A DNA stretch of 44,939 nucleotides from Candidatus Bipolaricaulota bacterium (GTDB taxonomy: Bacteria > Bipolaricaulota > Bipolaricaulia > M55B111): NCBI GenBank assembly GCA_018400715.1, contig JAGYME010000001.1:1-44939 (forward strand). The letters run 5' to 3'. The notes beneath the pieces were generated by a model that was not told the origin of the DNA, searched no databases, and saw only the letters and a list, made by a program, of their open reading frames with translations. Made by a program: the position numbers and the translations under genes. Positions 24,067 through 32,180 of this stretch are shown one piece after another; the stretch's first letter is position 1, and every line of letters begins with the position of its first letter.

Positions 24067-24729
24067 ATGAAAACAACGATCGAAACAGAGGATGAAGCAG
24101 CAGCCGGTAACAACGTGGAAGAGTCGACCGAGGACGATGATAAACCTCCTGATACTGAGCTCCCGTCAATAAAGGACGAACCTGCTGGATTGACCGTGAA
24201 GGGCGACTGGAAAGAGATAACCAGTTTCTGTGACCACTTTAACTACACCATCAAGAAGGAATCCTGCGAAGCGGACCTCCCTGCCGAAAGGCTCGGACCA
24301 TGGCGAGAATGGCACCCCAGAGAAGGAGAAGGCCAGGAGAGCGTCAGAGAGCGGACCGCCGCTCAGGCGGCATTCGACCCCAAAGAAGCTCACAGGGAAG
24401 AACTCCAGAAATCCGTATCCTCTTTTAACTGTACGCGAGAGAGCATCAAAGAGGGAGACCAGCGAGGGGCGGTGAGGAGCTTTTTGGACTCTGGCTTCAG
24501 GGCGGCGAAGAGCGCGTTAATCTTCCTGGGAAAGGTCGCTGGAAAGTTTGAGCGGGTAATGTACCACCACGTTATGACAAAATTCAACTCGTCCTATTTT
24601 GACAGCGAACTGGTCTCTGCGAACCTGGAGGGCAGGGGTGGAGTCTTCAAAGGGGAAGAGTACAAGATTCAGGTAAAGATCCACGACGGTACGCTGCGTG
24701 AGCGGGTGGTCAACGAGCTCGACGGTTAA
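24067..24729 (+). CDS. Acidic cytoplasmic protein resembling haloarchaeal DUF5828
   Basis: 220 residues with no signal peptide. The first 40 residues are a disordered acidic tail. The rest follows a pattern I recall from haloarchaeal DUF5828 proteins: LTVKGDWKEI; WREWHPREGEGQESVRERTAAQAAF; a middle helix GAVRSFLDSGFRAAKSALIF; VMYHHVMTKFNSSYFDSELVSANLE; and a closing YKIQVKIHDGTLRERVVNEL. Function is unknown. It has its own consensus promoter and strong RBS, so it is probably well expressed. It stands alone, convergent with the nucleoside transporter operon. The family call is from memory and needs a profile search. Confidence 0.6.
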   Translation: MKTTIETEDEAAAGNNVEESTEDDDKPPDTELPSIKDEPAGLTVKGDWKEITSFCDHFNYTIKKESCEADLPAERLGPWREWHPREGEGQESVRERTAAQAAFDPKEAHREELQKSVSSFNCTRESIKEGDQRGAVRSFLDSGFRAAKSALIFLGKVAGKFERVMYHHVMTKFNSSYFDSELVSANLEGRGGVFKGEEYKIQVKIHDGTLRERVVNELDG

Positions 24730-24777
24730 TTTGAGCAGTGGAACGGAAGAGCGGTTGACCCCATATCTTCGATTACA

Positions 24778-25716
24778 CTATTTCTCCACTCCGTAATGTT
24801 CTCCCAGGGCCTCGGGAGGACGTGATTTTATTACTGCTCCCGCGAGAACGACTATCGTAATCACGTAGGGGATCATCTGAATCAGTTCGTTGGCTATGTT
24901 CAGGTTGATGCTTTGCAGGCGGAGCTGGACGGCTTCGCTGAAGGAGAACAGGAAGCTGGCCCCCAGCCCACCCAGGGGGTTCCACTGCCCGAAGATATTG
25001 GCCGCCAGTGCCATGTAGCCCCTTCCCGCGGACATGTTCCTGCTAAACATGTTGAGGTAGCCGAGGGAGAGGTAGGCGCCACCCAGCCCCGACAGGGCTC
25101 CGCTCAAGATGACGCTGAAGTACTTAATCCGGGAGACGTTAATCCCGAGGGTGTCGGCTGCTTCGGGCCGTTCACCAGTCATTCTAATCCGCAGCCCCAG
25201 GGGGGTCTTGAACAGCAAGAACCAGCCGCCGATTATAAGAACGAACATGATATAGACCAGAGGTGACTGATTGCTGATGAGCTTGTCTAACACCGGTACC
25301 TTGTTCAGGAAGGGTATCGAGACCCTGGATAGCCCGTTGACGTCCGGTGAGACGCCCCTGCCACCCCACAGTACCTGCATCAGCCAGGTCGTTAACCCGA
25401 GCGCGAAGATGTTCAGACCCACGCCTGCTACCACGTGGTTAGCCTTGAACTTTATCGTGAACAGGGCGAAGACCGCCGCGACCAGGCTTCCGAAGACCAC
25501 CGCGAAGAGGACGCCGACCCAGGGGCTACCGGTATAATATGACCCAGCGACGCCGGCGAAGGCTCCGGTCAGAATCATGCCCTCAAGACCTATGTTAATA
25601 ACCCCCGACCTCTCGGAGAAGGTGCCTCCCATGGCGGCTAACGCGATGGGCGTGGCCATCCTTATCATCGCCGCCAGGGTGTTTATGCTGAAGATTGCCG
25701 CGAGTACGTCATTCAC
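24778..25716 (-). CDS. Nucleoside-type ABC permease (NupC/YufQ-like)
   Basis: 312-residue permease of the BMP-associated family, with about nine hydrophobic segments. The start VLAAIFSINTLAAMIRMATPIALAAMGG and GVINIGLEGMILTGAFAG (ERSGVINIGLEGM is the hallmark) pair it with the other permease. RIRMTGERPEAADTLGINVSRIKY is the cytoplasmic ATPase-contact loop. The GTG start at 25716 overlaps the previous gene by 8 bases. Last gene of the operon. Confidence 0.93.
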   Translation of the reverse strand: MNDVLAAIFSINTLAAMIRMATPIALAAMGGTFSERSGVINIGLEGMILTGAFAGVAGSYYTGSPWVGVLFAVVFGSLVAAVFALFTIKFKANHVVAGVGLNIFALGLTTWLMQVLWGGRGVSPDVNGLSRVSIPFLNKVPVLDKLISNQSPLVYIMFVLIIGGWFLLFKTPLGLRIRMTGERPEAADTLGINVSRIKYFSVILSGALSGLGGAYLSLGYLNMFSRNMSAGRGYMALAANIFGQWNPLGGLGASFLFSFSEAVQLRLQSINLNIANELIQMIPYVITIVVLAGAVIKSRPPEALGEHYGVEK

Positions 25717-26794
25717 TGGCGATCAACTCCCTTCCTCGTCCGAATAGAGAGGAGAACAGCCTGATAAACGAAGGGGCGGCGACCAGTAGAATAACCAGTC
25801 CCTGGACCACGGTTATCAGGTCCCCGGGGATGTCAGTAAACAGCTGCATGGAAACCTTCCCCGCGTCGAGGGCTCCGAAGAGAAGTGCGGCGGCCAGGAC
25901 TCCCTCGGGCCTGTTTCGGCCGAGAACGGCCACGGCTATCCCGGTGAAACCGTATCCGGGAGAAAAGTTGGTGATGAACCGGTTGAGGACTCCAAGGACG
26001 ATTGTGCCTCCAGCAAGGGCCGCAACGGCCCCGCTTATCGTCATCGTCAGCACGGTTATCCGGGGCACGGAGATTCCCGCGTACTCCGCGGCCGAGGTAT
26101 TTGCTCCGACCGCCTGGAGGTCGTATCCCAGGGAGGTATTTGAAAAGAGGTACCGTATCAGTAGAATTACGCCAATCCCGATGACGAACGCCCAGGTGAG
26201 GCGGGTATTAGGGATTAACTCGGGAATTCTGGCCTGGGTCGGTATCGTCCTGGTCTGGTCCACCGGCCCCGGGGCCTTGAAGAAGTTCTTCAACAGGAAG
26301 GTCGTCGCCAGGATCCCCACGTAGTTCAACATGATAGTAGTGATAACCTCGTGAGCTCCCGTCTTCGCCTTGAGGTAACCCGGGAAGGCCCCCCAGATGC
26401 CCCCGGCGAGGGCGCCGGCGAGGAGCGCAATCGGTATCAATATGAAACCGCTTAACCCGGGGAGGGAGACGGCGACTACGGCCGTTGTAAACGCTCCCCA
26501 GTAGAGCTGGCCTTCGATTCCGATGTTGAACAGGCCCGCCTGAAAACCGATCGCCACCGCCAGACCCGTAAAGATCAACGGAATTGACTTTAGTATGGTT
26601 TGGGCCAGGTTGTATGTGTTGCCGAAGGCACCGGTGAATAGATAATAATAAGCGTCGAGAGCGTCGTGACCCGACAGGTATATCAGTATCGCCCCGATTA
26701 ACAGGGCGAAGACAATGGCAAATAGCGAGTATATGAGTTCGGAAAGACCGGAGAGTTCCTTAAGCCAGTCCCACAATTTCCTGAGTATTTTCAT
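25709..26794 (-). CDS. Nucleoside-type ABC permease (NupB/YufP-like)
   Basis: 361-residue permease paired with the preceding entry. Hallmarks are FQAGLFNIGIEGQLYWGAF and, in the contact loop, GYDLQAVGANTSAAEYAGISVPRIT. About ten hydrophobic segments. ATG 26794 has GGAGG with 7-base spacing and shares one base with the ATPase stop (TGATG); GTG 26797 is possible but less well placed. Confidence 0.93.
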   Translation of the reverse strand: MKILRKLWDWLKELSGLSELIYSLFAIVFALLIGAILIYLSGHDALDAYYYLFTGAFGNTYNLAQTILKSIPLIFTGLAVAIGFQAGLFNIGIEGQLYWGAFTTAVVAVSLPGLSGFILIPIALLAGALAGGIWGAFPGYLKAKTGAHEVITTIMLNYVGILATTFLLKNFFKAPGPVDQTRTIPTQARIPELIPNTRLTWAFVIGIGVILLIRYLFSNTSLGYDLQAVGANTSAAEYAGISVPRITVLTMTISGAVAALAGGTIVLGVLNRFITNFSPGYGFTGIAVAVLGRNRPEGVLAAALLFGALDAGKVSMQLFTDIPGDLITVVQGLVILLVAAPSFIRLFSSLFGRGRELIASE

Positions 26795-28308
26795 CACCTC
26801 ACCTCCGCATTTTCGCCGGCCATTAACAGGCCGAGCTCTCTTTCGTCTACTTCCTCCGCGTCGACGGAAGCGACGATCTCTCCTTCGTAGAGGACGATAA
26901 TCCTATCGCTTAGAGTTCTCAGTTCGTCCAGCTCGGCCGAGATGAGGAGGATTGGGATTCCTTCATCGCGCATATCTAACAGTTGACGGTGGATGTATTC
27001 TATGGCACCGACGTCCACCCCCCTCGTCGGTTGGGCGGCAATTATCAGGTCCGGGTCACGAGTTAATTCCCTGCCGATGATTACCTTCTGCTGGTTCCCT
27101 CCGGAGAGGGATTTCACGCTGACGTCCGCGCCGCCGCCCCGGATGTCGAAGTCCTCGACGACCTCCTCCGTGTACGTCACGATATTATTTCTATCGAGGA
27201 AGCCGCGGTTGGAATAGGGTTTGGACCATTCCGATCCGAGGATCATGTTTCTCTTCAGGCTAAAGTCGGCGATGAGGCCGCGTCGTAGCCTGTCAGACGG
27301 GATGTGGGCCACGCCCAGCCTCTTCCTCTTTCGGGTCGGAAGATTGCTTAAGTCCCTGTCTCCGAGGAGGACCTCTCCCGACTCGATCGGCCGCAGTCCC
27401 ATCAACCCTTCCTCCAGTTCGAGCTGGCCGTTGCCTTCGACCCCGGCAACGCCGAGGATTTCACCCTTCTGAACTTCGAAATCTACGTCCTTCAGGTTAA
27501 TGTTGTTTTCGGGGTTGGGGACGTTAAGCCCCTTGACCTTAAACCCGACGGCGCTCTCTTCCCGGGGGGACTTTTCCACGGAGAGGACGACGTCGCGGCC
27601 TACCATCATCTGTGCCAGGTCCTGGGGGTTCGTCTCCTCCGTTTCGGCCGTCCCGATCTTTTTTCCGTCCCTGAGGATAGTTATCCGGTCGGTTATCTCC
27701 ATAGTTTCCTTGAGCTTGTGAGTGATGAAGATGAGGGTCTTGCCTGAGTCCTTGAGTTCTCGCATGACGCGGAAGAGGTCCTCGACTTCCTGCGGGGTGA
27801 GGACTGCCGTCGGTTCGTCTAGGATGAGGATTTCTGCTTCCCGGTGGAGTGCCTTGAGTATTTCGACCCTCTGCTGGTCCCCGACAGAGATGTTCTCGAT
27901 CCTTGCCCGTGGGTCTACCTTCAGACCGTACTGCTCCGAGAGACGGCGGACCTTCTCTTCGGCGGTCTTCCTGTCCAGGGTAAGGCCTTTTTTCGGCTCG
28001 GCTCCGGCGACTATGTTCTCCGTGACGGAGAGCCGATCTACGAGCATGAAGTTCTGGTGTATCATCCCGATTCCAAGGTCGATTGCCTGGCTCGGCTTTC
28101 GGACGTCTACCTCCTCCCCGTGAAGGTAGATCTCACCTCCGTCCCGGTCGTAGAGGCCGAAGAGGACGTTCATGAGCGTGGTCTTGCCCGCGCCGTTCTC
28201 GCCAAGGATGCAGTGAATCTCTCCCTCCTCGACGGAGAGGTCCACCCCGTCGTTGGCGACGGTATTACCGAATATCTTAGTGATCCCCTTCATCTCCACG
28301 GCGTTCAT
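26794..28308 (-). CDS. Nucleoside-type ABC ATPase with two ABC domains (NupA/YufO-like)
   Basis: 504 residues with two nucleotide-binding domains. Domain 1: GENGAGKTT Walker A, ILDEPTAVL Walker B, FITHKLKE switch; its signature is ISVGDQQRVEI. Domain 2 has a degenerate Walker A (GVEGNGQLEL) but an intact signature LSGGNQQKVIIGRE. This asymmetry is usual for BMP-family nucleoside importers. It is separated from the binding-protein gene by a terminator-like hairpin. Start ATG 28308 has only a weak RBS; ATG 28293 (MKGITKIFG) is an alternative. Confidence 0.93.
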   Translation of the reverse strand: MNAVEMKGITKIFGNTVANDGVDLSVEEGEIHCILGENGAGKTTLMNVLFGLYDRDGGEIYLHGEEVDVRKPSQAIDLGIGMIHQNFMLVDRLSVTENIVAGAEPKKGLTLDRKTAEEKVRRLSEQYGLKVDPRARIENISVGDQQRVEILKALHREAEILILDEPTAVLTPQEVEDLFRVMRELKDSGKTLIFITHKLKETMEITDRITILRDGKKIGTAETEETNPQDLAQMMVGRDVVLSVEKSPREESAVGFKVKGLNVPNPENNINLKDVDFEVQKGEILGVAGVEGNGQLELEEGLMGLRPIESGEVLLGDRDLSNLPTRKRKRLGVAHIPSDRLRRGLIADFSLKRNMILGSEWSKPYSNRGFLDRNNIVTYTEEVVEDFDIRGGGADVSVKSLSGGNQQKVIIGRELTRDPDLIIAAQPTRGVDVGAIEYIHRQLLDMRDEGIPILLISAELDELRTLSDRIIVLYEGEIVASVDAEEVDERELGLLMAGENAEVR

Positions 28309-28331
28309 GTCAATCGCCCTTGCGGTGTTAG

Positions 28332-28372
28332 AAAAAGGATCATGGCCCCCGGTTTACCCGGGAACCATGATC
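28332..28372 (-). terminator. Attenuator-like hairpin between the binding-protein and ATPase genes
   Basis: On the minus strand GATCATGG (28372-28365) pairs with CCATGATC (28345-28338). An inner CCCGG/CCGGG stem and then CCTTTTTCT follow. It probably gives excess binding protein over the rest of the transporter. Confidence 0.75.
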
Positions 28373-28403
28373 TTGTACTCCCGTTATACGTTAAACCTCT
28401 CGT

Positions 28404-29411
28404 TTACTCTGCGTCCTCTACCTTCTCGGGAATCTCGAGTTCACCGGCGACGATCTTCTCCTTGACCTCTTCCAGTTCTTCGACTACCGAGTCGGGGAGG
28501 AGGCTCTCAGTGTAACCAAGCCCGCCTTCTGCCACTCCGAGGACGTTCATGCCCGGCAGGAAGTTTCCGTTTATCGTCTGATCTATGGCGAGGAAGACCG
28601 TGTTGTCCACGAACTTCATCCCATTGGTCAGCATGTGCTCGGGTGCCAGGTAGCCCTGGTCAGAGTCCGCTCCGATGGCGTATATGTCGTTTTCCTTTGC
28701 GGCATTAATTACGCCGAGTCCCGATCTACCGGCTGCACCCCAGATCACGTCTGCTCCGTTTTCGATCATGGAAATCGTCAGCTCTTTGCCCTTGGCTGGG
28801 TCAGTCCACGTTCCCACGTACGAGTAGGAGACGTCAACGTCCGGATCGGCGTAGTGTGCGCCGGCTATGTACCCGGCGATGTTGGAGTCAATCAGGGGAA
28901 TCTTCATCCCGCCGATTACCCCGACCTTTTTCTCGGGGTTGATCATCGGGTCCTCCGTCCTCGTGGTCATAAGTGCGGCGGCCACACCCATGAGAAAACC
29001 TCTCTCGTTCTCCGAGTAGACATACGAGGCGACGTTAGGCTGATCTACCACGGCATCCACGATGGCGAACTTCTGGTCCGGATACTGCCCCGCTACCTTG
29101 GTTAGTGCATCTGCCTGGTCGAACCCGATGGAAATTATCAGGTCGTAACGTCGTGTGGAGGCGAACCTGTTCAAGTACGTCTCGTACTCGGCGATTGCCG
29201 AGGGTTCCGCCCCGTCAGATTCGATTCCGAGTTCCTCTTCGGCCCGAAGGATTCCGCGGTGCGCGGCGTCGTTGAACGACTTATCTCCGAGACCACCAGT
29301 GGCGTAGACTATGGCAATTCTGCTTTCCGCTGCCGCGGCCGTTAAAGAAAATCCGAGGGTTAAGGTTAGGACTAATAAAAAGATTAACCCGGTTGCTAGG
29401 GTTTTGTTCAT
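28404..29411 (-). CDS. BMP/PnrA family substrate-binding protein (nucleoside type)
   Basis: 335-residue exported protein of the basic membrane protein (BMP) family, usually purine-nucleoside binders. Signal peptide about 1-27 (LIFLLVLTLTLGFSLTAAAA), with no lipobox Cys although many relatives are lipoproteins. Conserved: IAIVYATGGLGDKSFNDAAHRG, LIISIGFDQADAL, FAIVDAVVD, GVIGGMKIPLIDSNIAGYIAGA and GADVIWGAAGRSGLGVINAAKE. GGGAGG precedes the ATG at 29411. It lies 57 bases downstream of mtnA and is the first transporter gene in the operon. Confidence 0.93.
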   Translation of the reverse strand: MNKTLATGLIFLLVLTLTLGFSLTAAAAESRIAIVYATGGLGDKSFNDAAHRGILRAEEELGIESDGAEPSAIAEYETYLNRFASTRRYDLIISIGFDQADALTKVAGQYPDQKFAIVDAVVDQPNVASYVYSENERGFLMGVAAALMTTRTEDPMINPEKKVGVIGGMKIPLIDSNIAGYIAGAHYADPDVDVSYSYVGTWTDPAKGKELTISMIENGADVIWGAAGRSGLGVINAAKENDIYAIGADSDQGYLAPEHMLTNGMKFVDNTVFLAIDQTINGNFLPGMNVLGVAEGGLGYTESLLPDSVVEELEEVKEKIVAGELEIPEKVEDAE

Positions 29412-29468
29412 CGTTACCTCCCTGATTTTTTGGCCTGGGATTAAGATTTCTTTAGTTGTTTACTTACT

Positions 29469-30506
29469 TCAATCGTTGAACCTGCTAAGTGATTCTTTAA
29501 GTGGACTTCTCGCGATCCCCCGCTCAGTTATTACTCCGGTTACGTTCTTTGCCGGCGTAACGTCGAAGGCGGGGTTGTATACATCAATTTCCTCGGGGGC
29601 AATCCGTTTACCGTTTATCATTAGGACTTCTTCCGGGGAGCGCTCCTCGATTTCGATATCCGCTCCCGATTCGACGCTGTAATCCACTGTCGACGTCGGG
29701 GCAACTACGTAAAAAGGAACGTCGTGGACCGCACAGAGTTCCGAAAGCCCGTACGTACCGATCTTGTTTGCCGTGTCCCCGTTGGCGGCGACCCGGTCCG
29801 CTCCTACCAGGACCACGTCTACTTTCTTGTCTCTGATCAACGTGGCGGCGACGCTGTCAGCGATGAGAGTTGCCGAGATCTCCTCTTCGACCAGTTCAAA
29901 CGCGGTAAGGCGGGCTCCCTGCAATCGCGGTCGAGTTTCGTCCGCGTAGACGTGAATTCCTTTCCCGGTCTTGTGGGCCTCTCGAATGACGCCGAGGGCG
30001 GTCCCGTAACCAACGGTGGCGAGAGCTCCAGTGTTGCAGTGAGTAAGGACGTTTGCCCCCCGTGGGACCACTTCGACCCCGTGACGTGCCATCTCCTTGT
30101 TGATTTCCACGTCCTCCGCGGCGATCTCTTCAGCCCCGTCGAATAAGACCTCGAGTATTTCTTCAATCGGTTGGTCGGCGTGTTCGTCAATCAGTCCTTT
30201 CATCTGGTCGATCGCCCAGGTTAGGTTTACCGCCGTCGGCCGGGCCGAAGCGAGTTGGTCGCAGGCTTCCTTGACTAACTGCAGGAATTCGTCCTTTGGC
30301 CTGGAAGAGTACTCGAGCGCCGCCAGGTAGGTGCCATAAGCTCCAGTTGCGCCGATTGCCGGGGCTCCGCGGACGACCATGTCCGAGATGGCTAACCTCA
30401 CGTCTCGATAGTCGGTCGCCCTGAAGTAAGTAACTTCTCCGGGCAATTTCCGCTGGTCGATCAGGTTTAGACCTCCGTCCGTAAACTCCATCGTCTCGTG
30501 CTTCAT
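29469..30506 (-). CDS. mtnA: S-methyl-5-thioribose-1-phosphate isomerase (MtnA family)
   Basis: 345-residue aldose-ketose isomerase related to eIF2B subunits. In methionine salvage it converts methylthioribose 1-phosphate to the ribulose isomer. Both catalytic residues are visible: Cys in LTHCNTGALATVGYGTALG and Asp in LVGADRVAANGDTANKIGTY. N-terminal VVRGAPAIGATGAYG is also typical. GAGGT precedes ATG 30506. It is followed by a nucleoside-type importer, suggesting use on imported methylthioadenosine or 5-deoxy-nucleosides (inference). Related enzymes act on 5-deoxyribose 1-phosphate or ribose 1,5-bisphosphate, so substrate is uncertain. No other methionine-salvage gene is in the window. Confidence 0.9.
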   Translation of the reverse strand: MKHETMEFTDGGLNLIDQRKLPGEVTYFRATDYRDVRLAISDMVVRGAPAIGATGAYGTYLAALEYSSRPKDEFLQLVKEACDQLASARPTAVNLTWAIDQMKGLIDEHADQPIEEILEVLFDGAEEIAAEDVEINKEMARHGVEVVPRGANVLTHCNTGALATVGYGTALGVIREAHKTGKGIHVYADETRPRLQGARLTAFELVEEEISATLIADSVAATLIRDKKVDVVLVGADRVAANGDTANKIGTYGLSELCAVHDVPFYVVAPTSTVDYSVESGADIEIEERSPEEVLMINGKRIAPEEIDVYNPAFDVTPAKNVTGVITERGIARSPLKESLSRFND

Positions 30507-30637
30507 GTTGTAATACCTCGCGTAAAGTTACTTTAGCTTTAGGATAATGCTACTGGAGGCAGAAATTTTAATCAAATTGCTGGACGACCCTACACCGATA
30601 ACCCCCCTGAAGCGGGTATACTTCCGCCCGGTCGGTC

Positions 30638-32116
30638 TCAGCCAATTATCTTGTCCCTGACCTGCTGGCCGGACAGGACAACCATGGGCATCCCTCCGCC
30701 GGGGTTGACGCTCCCGCCGACGAAGTAGAGGTTGTCGTATTTTTCGCTCTTCTTCGGGGCTTTGAATCCCCTGTTTTTCTTCCTGTCGGACAGGACTCCG
30801 TATATCGCTCCCCTGGTCGAATAGTAATTATCCTTGATGTCTTCCGGAGTCCATTCGATCTCTGTCACTATGTGGTCCCGCAGGCCTTCCAGGCCCATCC
30901 GTTCAAGTTTGTCGAGCACCTTCTCCCTGAAACCTGAGTATTCGTCCTCGTCGAAGGGGTCGTCCTGGAGGTGGGGTATGTGAGGGAGAATCTTAATGTT
31001 TTCGCAGCCCGCGGGGGCCTGAGACTCGTCCGTCTTCGTCGTCGCGACCAGATATATAGTCGGGTCCTCGGGTAGCTTCCGCTCGTGATAGACGGTCCAG
31101 AAGTGCTTCTCCGGGTCCCGGGAAAAGAAGAAGTTGTGGTGAGCTAGCTGGTCGAACTTCTTGTCGACGCCCAGGTTGAGGACGTATCCGGAGCAGGCCG
31201 GCTCGAACCTCCGTTTGTAATCCTCGACGGTCTTCCCCCGGTCTCCGAGGAGCTCTTCGTAGGCTGGGATGACCTCCATGTTGGAGACGAACAGGTCACC
31301 CTTGACTTCCTCGCCGTCATCTAGCGATATCCCGACCACCTCCCCTCCGGAAGTCTCCATCTCCCTTACCTCTCGTCCGAGGTGGACCCGGACGCCAAGT
31401 TCTTCGGCGAGTTTTCTCAAGCCCCTGGCCAGATTGTACATCCCGCCCCTGACGTACCATAGACCAAACTCGAATTGTACGTACGGCAGAAGGGCGAGGA
31501 CGGCGGGGGCGTCGTAAGGTGACGACCCTACGTACTTTATGAAGAAGTCTATTATCTTTACCAGGTAAGGGTCCCCGATTCGGGACTCTACTCCCTGATG
31601 CATGGTATGGAAGTAGTCGAATTCTCGCAGGGCGCTGATCGGGCCGTGAAATTTGAGTATCTCCCACAGGGTGTCCAGGCCCTCGTCAAAGTAACTCTTC
31701 TTCGCAGCTTCGTACAGCCCCCGTGAATAGGACACGAAGTCTTCGAGGTCAGCTCGGTCGGATTCCGTCAGGCCGTCATTTTTCTTTACCGTCTCGGCCG
31801 GGTCGCTGTAGAGGTCGATTACCCGCCCGTCCTCGAAGAAGTTTCGCCACTGGAGGTCTATCTCTTCGATCTCGACGTAGTCTTCCATGTCCTTCCCCGC
31901 CCTATCAAACAGTTCCTCGAAGACGTGGGGCATGGTCAGGATGGACGGGCCGAGGTCGAAGGTGAACCCCTCCTGTTCGGTTACGTTTAACTTACCACCC
32001 AGGTGGTCGTTCTTTTCGTACACGTGGACTTCGTAGCCCTCTGTCGCCAGGGATATGGCCGAGGATATTCCTCCCAGGCCGGCACCGACGACGACTACCC
32101 GTTCTCCATCGCTCAT
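30638..32116 (-). CDS. CrtI/CrtN-type carotenoid desaturase or oxygenase
   Basis: 492-residue FAD-dependent enzyme of the phytoene desaturase superfamily. The dinucleotide site is VVVVGAGLGGISSAISLATEGY with GGKLN; FDLGPSILTMPHVFEELF follows. The C-terminal FAD motif is NLYFVGGSVNPGGGMPMVVLSGQQVRDKI. These patterns are common to CrtI (C40), CrtN (C30 desaturase) and CrtP (C30 terminal oxidase). GGAGG lies 7 bases before ATG 32116. It is third in the operon after a second CrtI-type gene and an aldehyde dehydrogenase, which suggests an oxidised-end-group carotenoid such as a diapolycopenoic type (inference). Confidence 0.88.
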   Translation of the reverse strand: MSDGERVVVVGAGLGGISSAISLATEGYEVHVYEKNDHLGGKLNVTEQEGFTFDLGPSILTMPHVFEELFDRAGKDMEDYVEIEEIDLQWRNFFEDGRVIDLYSDPAETVKKNDGLTESDRADLEDFVSYSRGLYEAAKKSYFDEGLDTLWEILKFHGPISALREFDYFHTMHQGVESRIGDPYLVKIIDFFIKYVGSSPYDAPAVLALLPYVQFEFGLWYVRGGMYNLARGLRKLAEELGVRVHLGREVREMETSGGEVVGISLDDGEEVKGDLFVSNMEVIPAYEELLGDRGKTVEDYKRRFEPACSGYVLNLGVDKKFDQLAHHNFFFSRDPEKHFWTVYHERKLPEDPTIYLVATTKTDESQAPAGCENIKILPHIPHLQDDPFDEDEYSGFREKVLDKLERMGLEGLRDHIVTEIEWTPEDIKDNYYSTRGAIYGVLSDRKKNRGFKAPKKSEKYDNLYFVGGSVNPGGGMPMVVLSGQQVRDKIIG

Positions 32117-32180
32117 AGCTTTACCTCCTTCGCCCTCGGGCGGCGTTTGATATCTTGTTGTATTTGGACCCGTAGCTTTT

